A DNA stretch of 64,000 bases from Vibrio mytili (GCF_000830505.1 NZ_JXOK01000015.1:1-64000); one strand, 5' to 3'. Counted from the first letter of the stretch, positions 17,622 to 26,203 are shown. Translations and numbers: made by a program. Notes: generated by a model from the letters alone, not told the origin.

Positions 17622-17634
17622 GGTTCTCATAAGT

Positions 17635-17666
17635 AAAAAACCCCAGCAAAAATGCCGGGGTTTTTG
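17635..17666 (-). terminator. intrinsic terminator
   Basis: Minus strand: AACCCCGGC-ATTTTT-GCTGGGGTT followed by a T-run. The plus strand also ends in TTTTTG, so it may act both ways. It closes the transcript arriving from the genes above 17.7 kb. Confidence 0.8.
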
Positions 17667-17699
17667 TTTACTAAGCCACTAATCACATCAGGTTGGAGT

Positions 17700-17940
17700 T
17701 TAATGTACCCCCCCTCGTATATAACTTGGTAAGGGGTATTTAGCATCGGCTCCCGAGCTTAATAAAAAATCCCACACATCAGACATCAGCCAGTGTTTGA
17801 TCACATACAGCTCTCCACCGTGCTTAGTGATCACTACTTTTGCTGCTGAACCGCCAAATTTGGCAATATTTGCAGCGCGAATGAATAACGGGTGTTTCAT
17901 CAGCACAAACTGACGCAAGCATGTCAAGTTGATGTTGCAT
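17700..17940 (-). pseudogene. hypothetical small protein, apparently frameshifted
   Basis: A good GGAGGATACT signal starts MQHQLDMLASVCADETPVIH at 17940, but that frame ends after 38 codons. The overlapping frame carries a more protein-like sequence, LRQFVLMKHPLFIRAANIAK then FGGSAAKVVITKHGGELYVI, to a stop at 17700. A single-base change near 17905-17925 would join them into about 80 aa. Alternatively the first frame is a short peptide of its own. No domain recognised. Confidence 0.45.
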
Positions 17941-18016
17941 AGTATCCTCCGTAAAAAGTATGGAGGGCGCACGCCCCCACAGGGACATACACCCCCGTGG
18001 GTTTGATATTGAAATA

Positions 18017-18265
18017 TTAAGGAATGATCGGCAGCCAATTATAAATGCGATATGCAATGTATAAACAAGGCACTCCAAATACGAGCCCCCAGAACTGCGC
18101 TACTGCATATTGTTTTGCATTCTCAAACCATGCGGCCATATCGGTAAGTAACGGGGGCCAGTCAAACGAAATGGCGACCAAAAGCGGCACCAAAACACAC
18201 AAACTACCCACAACAGTCAAAACCGATACAATAATATTTCGTTTTTTATGATCGTATTGATACAT
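18017..18265 (-). CDS. small membrane protein, 82 aa
   Basis: Two hydrophobic segments (about residues 10-32 and 55-78: VSVLTVVGSLCVLVPLLVAI; FWGLVFGVPCLYIAYRIYNW) after a basic MYQYDHKKR start, with AAGGAAATAAGCTT upstream. Function unknown. Confidence 0.65.
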   Translation of the reverse strand: MYQYDHKKRNIIVSVLTVVGSLCVLVPLLVAISFDWPPLLTDMAAWFENAKQYAVAQFWGLVFGVPCLYIAYRIYNWLPIIP

Positions 18266-18332
18266 AAGCTTATTTCCTTCTAGAGTGGGCTCAGAAGCAC
18301 CCTTCTGGAGCTTCTGAGCTTTTGGATAGGCG

Positions 18333-18764
18333 TTAGCCTAAAATGATGGGAGTGATCCCAGTGAAAAAACCAAGAATGCCGAGTAATGCGCCTACCACTC
18401 CAAGACGGATTGATAAGCGAATAGAGAAGTCAGGGTGGAACCAGAACCACTGGTAAATTTCCCACCAGCGAGCTCTCCGCATTTCCAGTGATACCTCTTC
18501 TTTAAATTTCACTCCAAGAGCATCAACGGCATCGTAATCAAGACCAACAGCATTTTTGGTAATCGACATTGTTCCTGGGTTGCCCATTACATATCGAATT
18601 ACTTTTGTGCCGTTATCGGGGTTATAGATCACTACTGGCTCACGTCGAAAGAAACGATTAGGATCTTTTCTCTTTGAGTCTACGTTTCGGTTATTTAACC
18701 GGACGATATTGTGACCTAAACCTGAATCTTCCATTGGAAGACGAACTACAGATTCAATTTTCAT
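18333..18764 (-). CDS. hypothetical membrane-anchored protein, 143 aa
   Basis: The start at 18764 (MKIESVVRLPMEDSGLGHNI) follows GGAGATGACAATT. The soluble N-terminal part contains KEEVSLEMRRARWWEIYQWF. A C-terminal hydrophobic segment, VGALLGILGFFTGITPIILG, ends the protein, suggesting a tail anchor. Function unknown. Pseudoknot copy 3 lies upstream of its leader. Confidence 0.65.
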   Translation of the reverse strand: MKIESVVRLPMEDSGLGHNIVRLNNRNVDSKRKDPNRFFRREPVVIYNPDNGTKVIRYVMGNPGTMSITKNAVGLDYDAVDALGVKFKEEVSLEMRRARWWEIYQWFWFHPDFSIRLSIRLGVVGALLGILGFFTGITPIILG

Positions 18765-18830
18765 AATTGTCATCTCCATGTTGAATGGAGATAGCCCCCG
18801 GCAGGGACTATCCCCACGCGGGTTACAATA

Positions 18831-18945
18831 AGTACTGTTTGTTTTTGGCGACCAGCTATCGCACATAAGCGCCAAAGGCACTTTCCGAAGAATCCTGCTC
18901 TAGGATGCTTGGGAAAGTGCGGGGATATTCCCACACTTACCGCTC
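18831..18945 (-). promoter_or_regulatory. pseudoknot element, copy 3
   Basis: Stem 1 GCGA/TCGC, loop TAGCTGG, linker CAAAAACAAA, then CAGT instead of CAGC. This still pairs with GCTG through one G-U wobble. The upstream hairpin CACTTTCC...GGAAAGTG is present. Confidence 0.7.
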
Positions 18946-18953
18946 ATTGAGCA

Positions 18954-19415
18954 TTACTCCTGACGCATCTCATTCTTTGCTCCTTGTAAGGAGATCACAT
19001 GCGTCGGATCTTCTTTATTTATATCAGCCCAAACCCGCAATTGGAGATTTCCAGCGTTGTTTTCTATCAACAATGGAAATCCAACGTTATCCTCAGAGTT
19101 GCAATCTGAGTAGCCTTTAGCACTTAGCAAAAGCTCACCACCGATATTGCCTATCTCAACCGAGGCCGAGACTTTATCACCTAACCCATCGACCAGATCG
19201 GTTATATCAGTTTGCAAGGCTGGTTTGTCAAGCGAGTACATCTTTTCGCATAGCGTGTCGATCTCTTCTCCGCTCAACGGCTTTTCGTCAGTAAAATGAG
19301 GAAGTCTTGCAAAGAAATCAGACAATTCCTTTGGGTTCGATTGCTCCATCGTCTCCTGCATCCAACGTAACGCGGCCAAAGCCATATTTAGTTCTTGGCT
19401 GGTTAATGCTTTCAT
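18954..19415 (-). CDS. hypothetical protein, 153 aa
   Basis: MKALTSQELNMALAALRWMQ start behind GGTGAAGGAAA. The N-terminal half is helical. The C-terminal half looks beta-rich (VSASVEIGNIGGELLLSAKG, LQLRVWADINKED). No domain recognised. Confidence 0.65.
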   Translation of the reverse strand: MKALTSQELNMALAALRWMQETMEQSNPKELSDFFARLPHFTDEKPLSGEEIDTLCEKMYSLDKPALQTDITDLVDGLGDKVSASVEIGNIGGELLLSAKGYSDCNSEDNVGFPLLIENNAGNLQLRVWADINKEDPTHVISLQGAKNEMRQE

Positions 19416-19493
19416 TTTCCTTCACCTTTTAGTTGTGGGAAAACAAGTACCCAGAGGGCGCTTGTTCCCCCTGGGGTTAATTTACATGCCAGA

Positions 19494-19907
19494 TCAAAGG
19501 TACTTGAGCCCGGCTGTTTTGGGATATGTAATGTCAGCAGCTTTGACGTCCGTCAGCAGAGCTTCCAGAGCTTCACCCTGTAGAGTAAATCCAGCAAACA
19601 CCGCTACGTCGTCGAGCTCGTCACGCCATTGCATTGTGCTATCGAAGTGCTCGATGACACCATGCTCCACCATGATTGGCCGCAGCTTCTCATCTCGTTT
19701 CTCACAGCATTCCTTGTACCGGGCATAGCGTAGCTTGTCCTGGTACGCATCCTCAGGCAGGTCTTCGACCGTTCCGAGACAGCTATAAGGAGCTGGGTAG
19801 ACGATGGTTTTCACACCATTTGAGACGCCTTTCATATCTTTATGAGTGTGCTTCCAGATCAGTTCAATTTGCTCTGGAGTACGCTCTGTTTTATTCACTT
19901 CTGTCAT
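19494..19907 (-). CDS. hypothetical protein, 137 aa
   Basis: MTEVNKTERTPEQIELIWKH start behind GGGAGTAGTGTC. Charged, soluble, no domain recognised (RYKECCEKRDEKLRPIMVEH in the middle). Only 11 bp separate it from the upstream 66-aa gene, so the two are probably translated together. Confidence 0.65.
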   Translation of the reverse strand: MTEVNKTERTPEQIELIWKHTHKDMKGVSNGVKTIVYPAPYSCLGTVEDLPEDAYQDKLRYARYKECCEKRDEKLRPIMVEHGVIEHFDSTMQWRDELDDVAVFAGFTLQGEALEALLTDVKAADITYPKTAGLKYL

Positions 19908-19918
19908 GACACTACTCC

Positions 19919-20119
19919 CTACTTGCGCGAATCTTTACTGGTGAACTGTTCAAACGTTATAGACTCAATCTTTTGAATCTGTTGGCGTAAGGCTGCTAAG
20001 CAATCGTGCTTAGCTCGCTCAAAAGCATCAGTCTTGTTGCGCTCGTGTGGGCGGGGCAGATAGTATCCGTCGATCTTCTCTACCGCGCTTCGTAGTGCAT
20101 ATCGGTTTAATTTAGTCAT
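19919..20119 (-). CDS. hypothetical protein, 66 aa
   Basis: Basic small protein, MTKLNRYALRSAVEKIDGYY then a helical C-terminus. The leader pairs CTCTCT with the AGAGAG that contains the ribosome-binding site. Function unknown. Confidence 0.6.
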   Translation of the reverse strand: MTKLNRYALRSAVEKIDGYYLPRPHERNKTDAFERAKHDCLAALRQQIQKIESITFEQFTSKDSRK

Positions 20120-20195
20120 TTCTCTCTCCAGAGTTAGAGAGGGAGCTGTGCCGCACAGGGCGTCAGTTCCCCCTGTGGGTTTGTGTTAATAGGTA

Positions 20196-20489
20196 TCAGA
20201 CAATTGACATGCCGACTTGTAGTTCACCTTTATAGTCTTTGGGAAGATCTGCAAGCTCCCAAGACATACAAGGCGTTGATACTGGCGTGGTGATCATACA
20301 AACATTGTTGCGAACGATGTAATTATAAACACCCCACTCGGCATACTCAGGTTCTCCTTCTTTTGATAAAGCCCATTCGTTACCGAACTGGTCTTCACAC
20401 AAGTAAACATCGAATTCTGAGTCATGCTCATCAGCTTGTTTAACAACTGTCAGTTTGTGTACGGTTGCAATTTGATCGAATTTTGACAT
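20196..20489 (-). CDS. hypothetical protein, 97 aa
   Basis: MSKFDQIATVHKLTVVKQAD start. Acidic, with an aromatic centre (EYAEWGVYNYIVRNN). The leader has a perfect 8-bp stem, CTATCTCC/GGAGATAG, that buries the ribosome-binding site. Pseudoknot copy 4 lies upstream. Confidence 0.65.
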   Translation of the reverse strand: MSKFDQIATVHKLTVVKQADEHDSEFDVYLCEDQFGNEWALSKEGEPEYAEWGVYNYIVRNNVCMITTPVSTPCMSWELADLPKDYKGELQVGMSIV

Positions 20490-20557
20490 ATCTATATCTC
20501 CATAAGTTTTTGGAGATAGCCTCCTGCCGGAGAGCTATCCCCGGTAGGGTTATTAGT

Positions 20558-20650
20558 AATGCTGTTTGTTTTTGGCGACCAGCTATCGCACATCAGCGCA
20601 CAAGGCACTTTCCAAAAACGTCTCTAACAAACGCCTTTAGAAAATGTCAA
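20558..20650 (-). promoter_or_regulatory. pseudoknot element, copy 4
   Basis: Stem 1 GCGA/TCGC, loop TAGCTGG, linker CAAAAACAAA, CAGC. The upstream hairpin is present in variant form. It precedes the leader of the 20196-20489 gene. Confidence 0.72.
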
Positions 20651-20715
20651 GAATGACACCAAGAGGTAAGGATGCAGAGCTATCAAGCTCCGCATCCACC
20701 TTAGAGTAAGTTAAT

Positions 20716-21633
20716 TCATAAAGAACAATGAATTAAAATACCATTTTCACTTTTCGCTGCTTCAACTCGCTTGTTTAAACGAAAATCGAAGCAAGCATCC
20801 AGAATTTGTCTTTGAAGATACTTAACAAGCTCTCCTGCACTTCGAACTGTTTCTCGTGAACCATTTAATGGCTCAACAAAACAATCATCGTACCAAGAAC
20901 ACGCATCTGGATTATCATGGACATACTTTTTCAACATGCACCAATCTAATGGAGATATAGTTTCTCCCTGCTTAATATTTCCGACGATGCCTTCTATACG
21001 TGAATGAATCACCCCGGCTTCGTTATAGCCACTGGGTTCTTGCATTTCGTCATATGGCCCATCATCAATATCGCCACAACCAGCCGGACAGCAATTTGCA
21101 TCTATGCCGTGGGAGCAATAATGAACGTCATCATTCCAATGCTCTTCATGGCTTTCAGTTTGCTGCTCCGCTGTAATGACTTCGTAACCGTAATTTTCAG
21201 CAAGCTTGATAACCTGTTCTTTAACTCCTTTAGGTAAGTCGAGAACAAGGTTATCAATCGCATCTATATACCGGTTTGCGAAGAGTTCATAAATCAGTCC
21301 ACATCCTTTGTGAGCATCTTGAGCAAGCTTTTCAACCTTCTCAGGGTAATTCTCACAAGGCCACTGGTTTACCTTTTCAAAGTGGTCAATTAACTCATCC
21401 AACTCCCAAAAGATATTGTTTATGACTGTACCGAAGACCAAATCGTCTCGGCCAGCTGCGTTGCAAACTGTTTGTATGACAGAATACATATCACTTAAAT
21501 ATGTCACTCTACCAGCTGGACCATCTACAAATTCAGGTTCAAGCTCATCCCCTGTTGAGTGGTAAACAGCTGCACATTTTAGAGCTTCCGTATACGAACC
21601 GTGTTCAGCACGATAAATAGATAATTTACACAT
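20716..21633 (-). CDS. hypothetical protein, 305 aa
   Basis: MCKLSIYRAEHGSYTEALKC start behind CAGGAGAAATCT. The C-terminal half has a cysteine/histidine cluster (DDVHYCSHGIDANCCPAGCG) that may bind metal, and many acidic residues. I recognise no family. Confidence 0.65.
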   Translation of the reverse strand: MCKLSIYRAEHGSYTEALKCAAVYHSTGDELEPEFVDGPAGRVTYLSDMYSVIQTVCNAAGRDDLVFGTVINNIFWELDELIDHFEKVNQWPCENYPEKVEKLAQDAHKGCGLIYELFANRYIDAIDNLVLDLPKGVKEQVIKLAENYGYEVITAEQQTESHEEHWNDDVHYCSHGIDANCCPAGCGDIDDGPYDEMQEPSGYNEAGVIHSRIEGIVGNIKQGETISPLDWCMLKKYVHDNPDACSWYDDCFVEPLNGSRETVRSAGELVKYLQRQILDACFDFRLNKRVEAAKSENGILIHCSL

Positions 21634-21693
21634 AGATTTCTCCTGGTAAGGCTGAGGAACCCCTTCTGGGAATCACCTCAGCTATTGGTAGTG

Positions 21694-22166
21694 TTAAGCG
21701 GCCATAACGCGAATTTCATCTCCAGCCATTTGGATTGGAATTGATTTTGCTGGTTGATGACCGCAACTTGTGTCCGGACCATCCGCCGCAGCGAAATAGA
21801 CCGAATTGTTCATTACATTGATAGGCATACCCAAGGCTTCACCTGCTGGTGCGAGCTTGAGCATTCCTGATCGTTCGATTAAAGCCGGAGCCCAGTGGAA
21901 GTCTTCGCCGCCGATATAAGGCTGCTCGGTATCCACCACTTCGACTAGTACCGGAGTCTTGTCCGCCAGCTGCCAGCAGCTTCGGCCTAATTCGTAGGCC
22001 AGAGCTTCAAACGCAGGAAAGACAATAAAAGAATCTTGTGAGGTGTGAATGTCGTGTTAAACCATATCGCTTTTCCACTGAAAGCTGAAAAAATCCAGCC
22101 CCCCGCTTTAGCTCGATGATTTATAGCTTCTTTTTGTGAATCAAACTCAATAAATTTAGCGGCCAT
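21694..22166 (-). pseudogene. hypothetical protein, frameshifted
   Basis: AAGGAGACACCT starts MAAKFIEFDSQKEAINHRAK at 22166. The frame runs off into a stop after TPHK. One added base near 22035-22038 gives DSFIVFPAFEALAYELGRSC and then the open frame ending AGDEIRVMAA at 21694, in total about 157 aa. The leader arms AGGTGT and ACACCT flank the ribosome-binding site. Function unknown. The lesion is a single-base deletion and may be sequence error. Confidence 0.6.
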
Positions 22167-22255
22167 AGGTGTCTCCTTAGATAAAGAGCACACCTGTACC
22201 CTACGGGCACAAGTGCGCCCGTGGGCTAGTGTTTGAAATGAACTACCTCATAGGT

Positions 22256-22570
22256 TTAGGCAGATTCTTGAAGTTTAAGGTTGTCGAGACAAATTGCATG
22301 ATATAAGCGATGTCTCTGATCTAGGAGGAAATCCTGATCTGGCCGCCATGTGCTGCGATTGTATTCCTCAGTAAAACCGTTATAAGCGTTTACTTCTGCT
22401 GGGGACAATTTCTTACCTGTGTACACACAGGAAAGCCGTCCTACCTCGACAATAGACTGTTTGGGTAGTGGGGTATTAGCCTCTTCAACAGTGTATGAGC
22501 GCTTTGTTCGATGGTCGATAATCTTGGACTTTAATTGCTCGTGATTTAGACCTCGTAACGATATATACAT
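22256..22570 (-). CDS. hypothetical protein, 104 aa
   Basis: MYISLRGLNHEQLKSKIIDH start. Basic and soluble, ending HAICLDNLKLQESA. The leader pairs GCTCCT with the AGGAG ribosome-binding site. No domain recognised. Confidence 0.65.
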   Translation of the reverse strand: MYISLRGLNHEQLKSKIIDHRTKRSYTVEEANTPLPKQSIVEVGRLSCVYTGKKLSPAEVNAYNGFTEEYNRSTWRPDQDFLLDQRHRLYHAICLDNLKLQESA

Positions 22571-22631
22571 GCCTTTCTCCTAAATTAAAGGAGCGGAACT
22601 ATCCCATAGGACGTTTCCGCCCCTATGGGGT

Positions 22632-22862
22632 TTATATTTGTTTCTTGATTATGTATTTGTATGGGGGAGAGGTTACTTCGCTTTCCACAAGGTGATGATC
22701 CATGTGGCGACAAAAGTCAGGTATATCTCTCGTGGTAGCTGGGTCATCAGCTTTCACTTCGAGTGTTTCTCCTGGCCCCATACGACGAATTGCACGACGA
22801 ACCACCATTAATGGCTCAGGGCATCGCAATCCCATCACGTCAATAAACTGATCTACATTCAT
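22632..22862 (-). CDS. TusA/SirA-family sulfur-carrier protein
   Basis: A 76-aa protein with the family signature [16 protein letters not shown], whose cysteine carries the persulfide in Tus[21 protein letters not shown] and [10 protein letters not shown] also match chromosomal TusA closely. TusA relays sulfur to tRNA 2-thiouridine synthesis and other acceptors. It sits between genes of unknown function. Whether it serves a plasmid process or supplements the host is unknown. Family assignment is secure; the exact acceptor is not. Confidence 0.88.
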   Translation of the reverse strand: MNVDQFIDVMGLRCPEPLMVVRRAIRRMGPGETLEVKADDPATTRDIPDFCRHMDHHLVESEVTSPPYKYIIKKQI

Positions 22863-22892
22863 TGGTTATCACCCTTGCCTATAGCAGTCTAA

Positions 22893-23279
22893 TCACGCGA
22901 CAGAAGACTTACTGTTTTCTTCGTAGCGCATTTTCGCTTGTTCGTTTAAATCAAGTTCACCGTCTTCTAGCTTTAGAATATTTTCTAGAAGATTGGCTTT
23001 GTGCATTAAAAGTTCAGCAACAGCCTCATCAATATCCTCGATTATCTGTTTCTGTTTTTTGATGGTGTAGCTATTCAGTTCTTCAACCAGAGGCCACGCT
23101 ACACTCGAATGAGTATTTAGTGTGGGATATTCTGCTTCAACCTCACAGACAACGCCATTGGCACCTTCTCGACAGTGTGGATAGCCTATACGTAGACCAA
23201 CGCATCGGTCTAGTTTGGGATAAACACAGAACTCCAAAGGGGTGCGATTAGTAAAAATATCGTTAGTGTTTTTAGACAT
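22893..23279 (-). CDS. hypothetical protein, 128 aa
   Basis: The start at 23279 (MSKNTNDIFTNRTPLEFCVY) follows TGGAGAAGATC. The upstream in-frame residues are translated pseudoknot and leader. N-terminal cysteines (CVYPKLDRC) precede a long helical C-terminus (KKQKQIIEDIDEAVAELLMH). Function unknown. The leader pairs TCTCC with GGAGA. Confidence 0.65.
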   Translation of the reverse strand: MSKNTNDIFTNRTPLEFCVYPKLDRCVGLRIGYPHCREGANGVVCEVEAEYPTLNTHSSVAWPLVEELNSYTIKKQKQIIEDIDEAVAELLMHKANLLENILKLEDGELDLNEQAKMRYEENSKSSVA

Positions 23280-23351
23280 GATCTTCTCCATGCAATTATT
23301 GGTTATTGACGGAGAGCTCCCGACGGGAGGCTCTCCCGTCAGGGTTGATAT

Positions 23352-23470
23352 ATTGCTGTTTATTTGCGACGTCCAGCTAACGTACTCAAGCACCAAAGGC
23401 ACTTTCCAAAAAAGTCTCTATGTACGTACAAACTGCTTTGGAAAGCGAGGGGGCATTTCCCCCTGCGCTT
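23352..23470 (-). promoter_or_regulatory. pseudoknot element, copy 5
   Basis: Stem 1 is ACGT/ACGT, a compensatory change from GCGA/TCGC, around the same TAGCTGG loop. The linker is CGCAAATAAA and the tail CAGC. The whole element differs from copy 6 at only about four positions. Confidence 0.72.
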
Positions 23471-23492
23471 GTTATTTCTACCTTATAGTTTC

Positions 23493-24128
23493 CTACAAGG
23501 CTACATCGTGTGATTCACATTGTTCGATATTCGGCCAATAATAGATTGTACCTTTGCCCATTTGATCTTGACGTGGTGTACCTAGAAATTTGAATAAATT
23601 TCCCATGCAACTTGCCACTGCTGAAAGATCTTTTCCTGGGGGGACATCTATCCCAAGACAAGTACGACCATACATAAACCGTCCAGAATATGAACGAACA
23701 TGGAATTTAGTTTGCTCACTCTCAGGTTCATCTCGATTTACCTTATCTACAGCAAGTACTACCGCTTTGTTTAGAACGATAGTTTGACACGCCTTATCAA
23801 GCTCACCGAAGCGTTCAACGTCGATACCACAGAACTTATCAAGTCCCGAGGCAGCATCATGAACAATCAGTTGCTTGGTGTCAGCCAATTCATTTTCCAT
23901 CGGCTTCCAAATGTTTTCAGCCTCTTTATCAATGAATTGCACTACCTCATGCCATGACCAAAACTCAACATCATCTCTGATGGCACAATGTTCAGGTTCT
24001 CGATCTTGCTGCATACATTCCAGCAAAAGCAAATAGCCGTCATACCATGTCCCTTTATATTCATTATTGAATTTAAGGACATGTGCAGCGGCCAATCCAA
24101 TTGCTTTCTGTTTCAGTGAAGTAGTCAT
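23493..24128 (-). CDS. hypothetical protein, 211 aa
   Basis: The start at 24128 (MTTSLKQKAIGLAAAHVLKF) follows GAGGAGATTACA. Residues about 27-75 (TWYDGYLLLLECMQQDREPE ... WSWHEVVQFIDKEAENI) resemble a segment of the 25172-25789 product, so the two genes share a domain. No known family recognised. The leader has a perfect CTCCTC/GAGGAG stem. Confidence 0.65.
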   Translation of the reverse strand: MTTSLKQKAIGLAAAHVLKFNNEYKGTWYDGYLLLLECMQQDREPEHCAIRDDVEFWSWHEVVQFIDKEAENIWKPMENELADTKQLIVHDAASGLDKFCGIDVERFGELDKACQTIVLNKAVVLAVDKVNRDEPESEQTKFHVRSYSGRFMYGRTCLGIDVPPGKDLSAVASCMGNLFKFLGTPRQDQMGKGTIYYWPNIEQCESHDVAL

Positions 24129-24183
24129 TGTAATCTCCTCGAACTTGGAGGAGTCCACCAGCAGGTGATCCCCCTCCTGGTGG

Positions 24184-24594
24184 CTACTTATTTCTTTTAG
24201 CTAACTGTCTGAGTGTGTATTGGCAAAGGTTACGCACTTCATCAGGGTCGTAACCAGATAACACACAACAGGTAACAAATGAAAATGGATGAACTTCATC
24301 AGAGTTCAACCATTCATAAGCTTCATCTTTTGCTTTTTTACCAGAGCGTCCGTCAGCAAGGACATTTAAGCTATACCGCAAAAATGCCTCTCTTAGCTCT
24401 TTAATCTGCCCATCAGTCCAAGTTTCGATTTCAGTTTCAAACTCTTGCTCGACTGTACGATCAGAACATGATGCTACGATTGTTAAGGGAGTAACCTTTT
24501 CAATCGGCTCTTCATCATTTTCTAATAGCAGATCATCAAAAATGAAGGGGAGTTGTAATTGTGCATCGTAGGTTAATACGCTTGCAGTATTCAC
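24184..24594 (-). CDS. hypothetical protein, 136 aa
   Basis: MNTASVLTYDAQLQLPFIFD start. Acidic with a helical C-terminal half (ALRYSL-like, YEWLNSDEVHPFSFVTCCVL). The leader stem GGGTTGC/GCAACCC holds TAGGAG in its loop. Function unknown. Confidence 0.65.
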   Translation of the reverse strand: MNTASVLTYDAQLQLPFIFDDLLLENDEEPIEKVTPLTIVASCSDRTVEQEFETEIETWTDGQIKELREAFLRYSLNVLADGRSGKKAKDEAYEWLNSDEVHPFSFVTCCVLSGYDPDEVRNLCQYTLRQLAKRNK

Positions 24595-24677
24595 GGGTTG
24601 CTCCTAAAAATTTAATTGAGAGGCAACCCACTCCCAAAAGGGCATAGGTATGCCCCTTTGGGGTTAAGTTTCATATG

Positions 24678-24869
24678 TTAAAATCCAACAATCTGAGAGT
24701 TAATTTGCTCTTCCAGCCAAAGCTCCAATGATTCGAGCTCTTTTCTTTCCGACGATGAATTTGCTTTTAAAGCATCACATCTAACGGCAAGCTGCATCGA
24801 GCGAACTTCCTCTACAGTTTCCACGTTGTTTCCAGCAAACATAACTAGTTGCGAATTTGGCATGGTCAT
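24678..24869 (-). CDS. hypothetical protein, 63 aa
   Basis: MTMPNSQLVMFAGNNVETVE start behind GGGAGGTGAGTT. Mostly helical, ending EEQINSQIVGF. No domain recognised. Confidence 0.55.
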   Translation of the reverse strand: MTMPNSQLVMFAGNNVETVEEVRSMQLAVRCDALKANSSSERKELESLELWLEEQINSQIVGF

Positions 24870-24900
24870 AACTCACCTCCCTGAGTTTATAAGCCAGTAT

Positions 24901-25185
24901 CTAATGCCTAGATTCAAGGTTGGCGTTAAACCAATCTGCGGGACATTCAATCACCGCATGGGTTACGACATCTCGCTCTGAGTAACCTTGAACCAAAGCA
25001 TCGGTACACTTCTCAGGAGAAGTACCTTGAGGGACCAACAATTCAAGATGAATTCCATCCGAACCAACCAAATCATCCCCGTAAGGGAAGCCATTGATCG
25101 TTTGGTTGTGTCGCTTACACCATTTAATGATATTGGCAATACGACCATGCTCATCTTGACTAGCTATTCGTTTATTCAGCTTCAT
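24901..25185 (-). CDS. hypothetical protein, 94 aa
   Basis: The start at 25185 (MKLNKRIASQDEHGRIANII) follows AGGAGGTGTCCA and overlaps the end of the upstream gene by 14 bp, implying coupled translation. The centre reads HLELLVPQGTSPEKCTDALV. Function unknown. Confidence 0.6.
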   Translation of the reverse strand: MKLNKRIASQDEHGRIANIIKWCKRHNQTINGFPYGDDLVGSDGIHLELLVPQGTSPEKCTDALVQGYSERDVVTHAVIECPADWFNANLESRH

Positions 25186-25789
25186 TGGACACCTCCTGAC
25201 ATGCACCTAGTTCTACCATGCTTTGCATACATAGCTGGTTCATATCCATTGTGAGTGTGTCATTTATGGCCGAATAAACGATCCCCTCTTTCGCAAGTTT
25301 TAACACCTGTTTCAACAGAGAAAGAATAGATTGAGCCTCATCGTCTATACGATCTGCTATATCTTTCCATTCCCAATGTTCAAATGGTTGCCATGCAGTT
25401 AAATCGGGCTCTTCACCTTTCTCAACGCATTCTATTAGGTACTCGTAAGCCATGAACCAATTGTCAGCACTTCCTAATTCTGACAGGTACTGAGCAGTTG
25501 CTTGGGCGTATGCGAGTTCTTCTAATTTTGGCTTGGTGGTTAAGGACATTCTTAAACGCTCTAGAGCTTCTTCTGCATCATTACGAGTTAAGAAGAAGTG
25601 TTCTACAGACGAACGGCAACGTTTGCCTTCCGCATAGTAAAGAATGCTTTCCTCTGTACAATCTGGAGTGGCTAAACCGTACTCCTCAATTGTTACAGGC
25701 TTGATGGTTAATGACTCGTCACACAATTCATAAACAACAACAGGGAAAGTGCTATTGCGGTAAAAATCGTGATGGTATTGATTGGTCAT
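25172..25789 (-). CDS. hypothetical protein, 205 aa
   Basis: MTNQYHHDFYRNSTFPVVVY start. The middle (WFMAYEYLIECVEKGEEPDL ... WEWKDIADRIDDEAQSI) is paralogous to part of the 23493-24128 product. The leader pairs CCTCTTT with AAAGAGG. Function unknown. Confidence 0.65.
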   Translation of the reverse strand: MTNQYHHDFYRNSTFPVVVYELCDESLTIKPVTIEEYGLATPDCTEESILYYAEGKRCRSSVEHFFLTRNDAEEALERLRMSLTTKPKLEELAYAQATAQYLSELGSADNWFMAYEYLIECVEKGEEPDLTAWQPFEHWEWKDIADRIDDEAQSILSLLKQVLKLAKEGIVYSAINDTLTMDMNQLCMQSMVELGACQEVSNEAE

Positions 25790-25850
25790 ACATATTTCCT
25801 CTTTGTAAAGAGGAGCCCAACCCGTAGGTTAAAGCTCCTCAGGGTTGGGG

Positions 25851-25997
25851 TTAGATATCGACAGTTACATCTGACGTTGCTGTAGCACAGCAAGGCAAAA
25901 TTTCACCATCATTAAGATATGCTATAGGTTCAGCACGGTAAGAAATGTTCCCTCTTACCAGCTTGCACCGACATGCCCCGCCAGGGTGGTTAATAGA
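25851..25997 (-). pseudogene. YfaE-like 2Fe-2S ferredoxin, C-terminal stub
   Basis: The open frame reads GGACRCKLVRGNISYRAEPI then AYLNDGEILPCCATATSDVT, closely following the C-terminal half of E. coli YfaE (CRTRLVAGQVDWIAEPLAF, GEILPCC). YfaE is the ferredoxin that maintains the class Ia ribonucleotide reductase radical. The N-terminal half and a start codon are missing; the frame runs upstream into pseudoknot copy 6. Two of the usual iron-ligand cysteines are lost, so it cannot be functional. It looks like a recombination remnant joined to a repeated element. Confidence 0.6.
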
Positions 25998-26003
25998 TGT
26001 GAT

Positions 26004-26120
26004 TTTGCTGTTTATTTGCGACGTCCAGCTAACGTACTCAAGCACCAAAGGCACTTTCCAAAAAAGTCTCTTTGTAAGTTCAAACTGCTTTGGAAAGCGA
26101 GGGGGCGTTTCCCCCTGCGC
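26004..26120 (-). promoter_or_regulatory. pseudoknot element, copy 6
   Basis: Stem 1 ACGT/ACGT, loop TAGCTGG, linker CGCAAATAAA, CAGC, nearly identical to copy 5. It lies downstream of a regulon box at 26204 and directly before the ferredoxin stub. Confidence 0.72.
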
Positions 26121-26203
26121 TTATTACCCTGAAACGGTACGTACTCCGATTTCTCAGAGTATTAGAGTATTTCGACATAAATTCGAGAATTTTTCTAATG
26201 TGG

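Larger units (their letters stand above)
17342..17699. other. regulatory gap between two sub-operons
   Basis: No gene supported; the 60-codon frame at 17375-17557 has no ribosome-binding site. In transcription order (minus strand) it holds the terminator at 17635-17666, the regulon box at 17602-17621, a degenerate pseudoknot at 17512-17535 and the leader of the HD-domain gene. Confidence 0.65.

Noticed and set aside
23352..26054. Two open frames starting with the same residues (MPLVLEYVSWTSQIN) at 23402 and 26054
   Set aside because: The shared N-termini are translations of pseudoknot copies 5 and 6. They are not a protein family.
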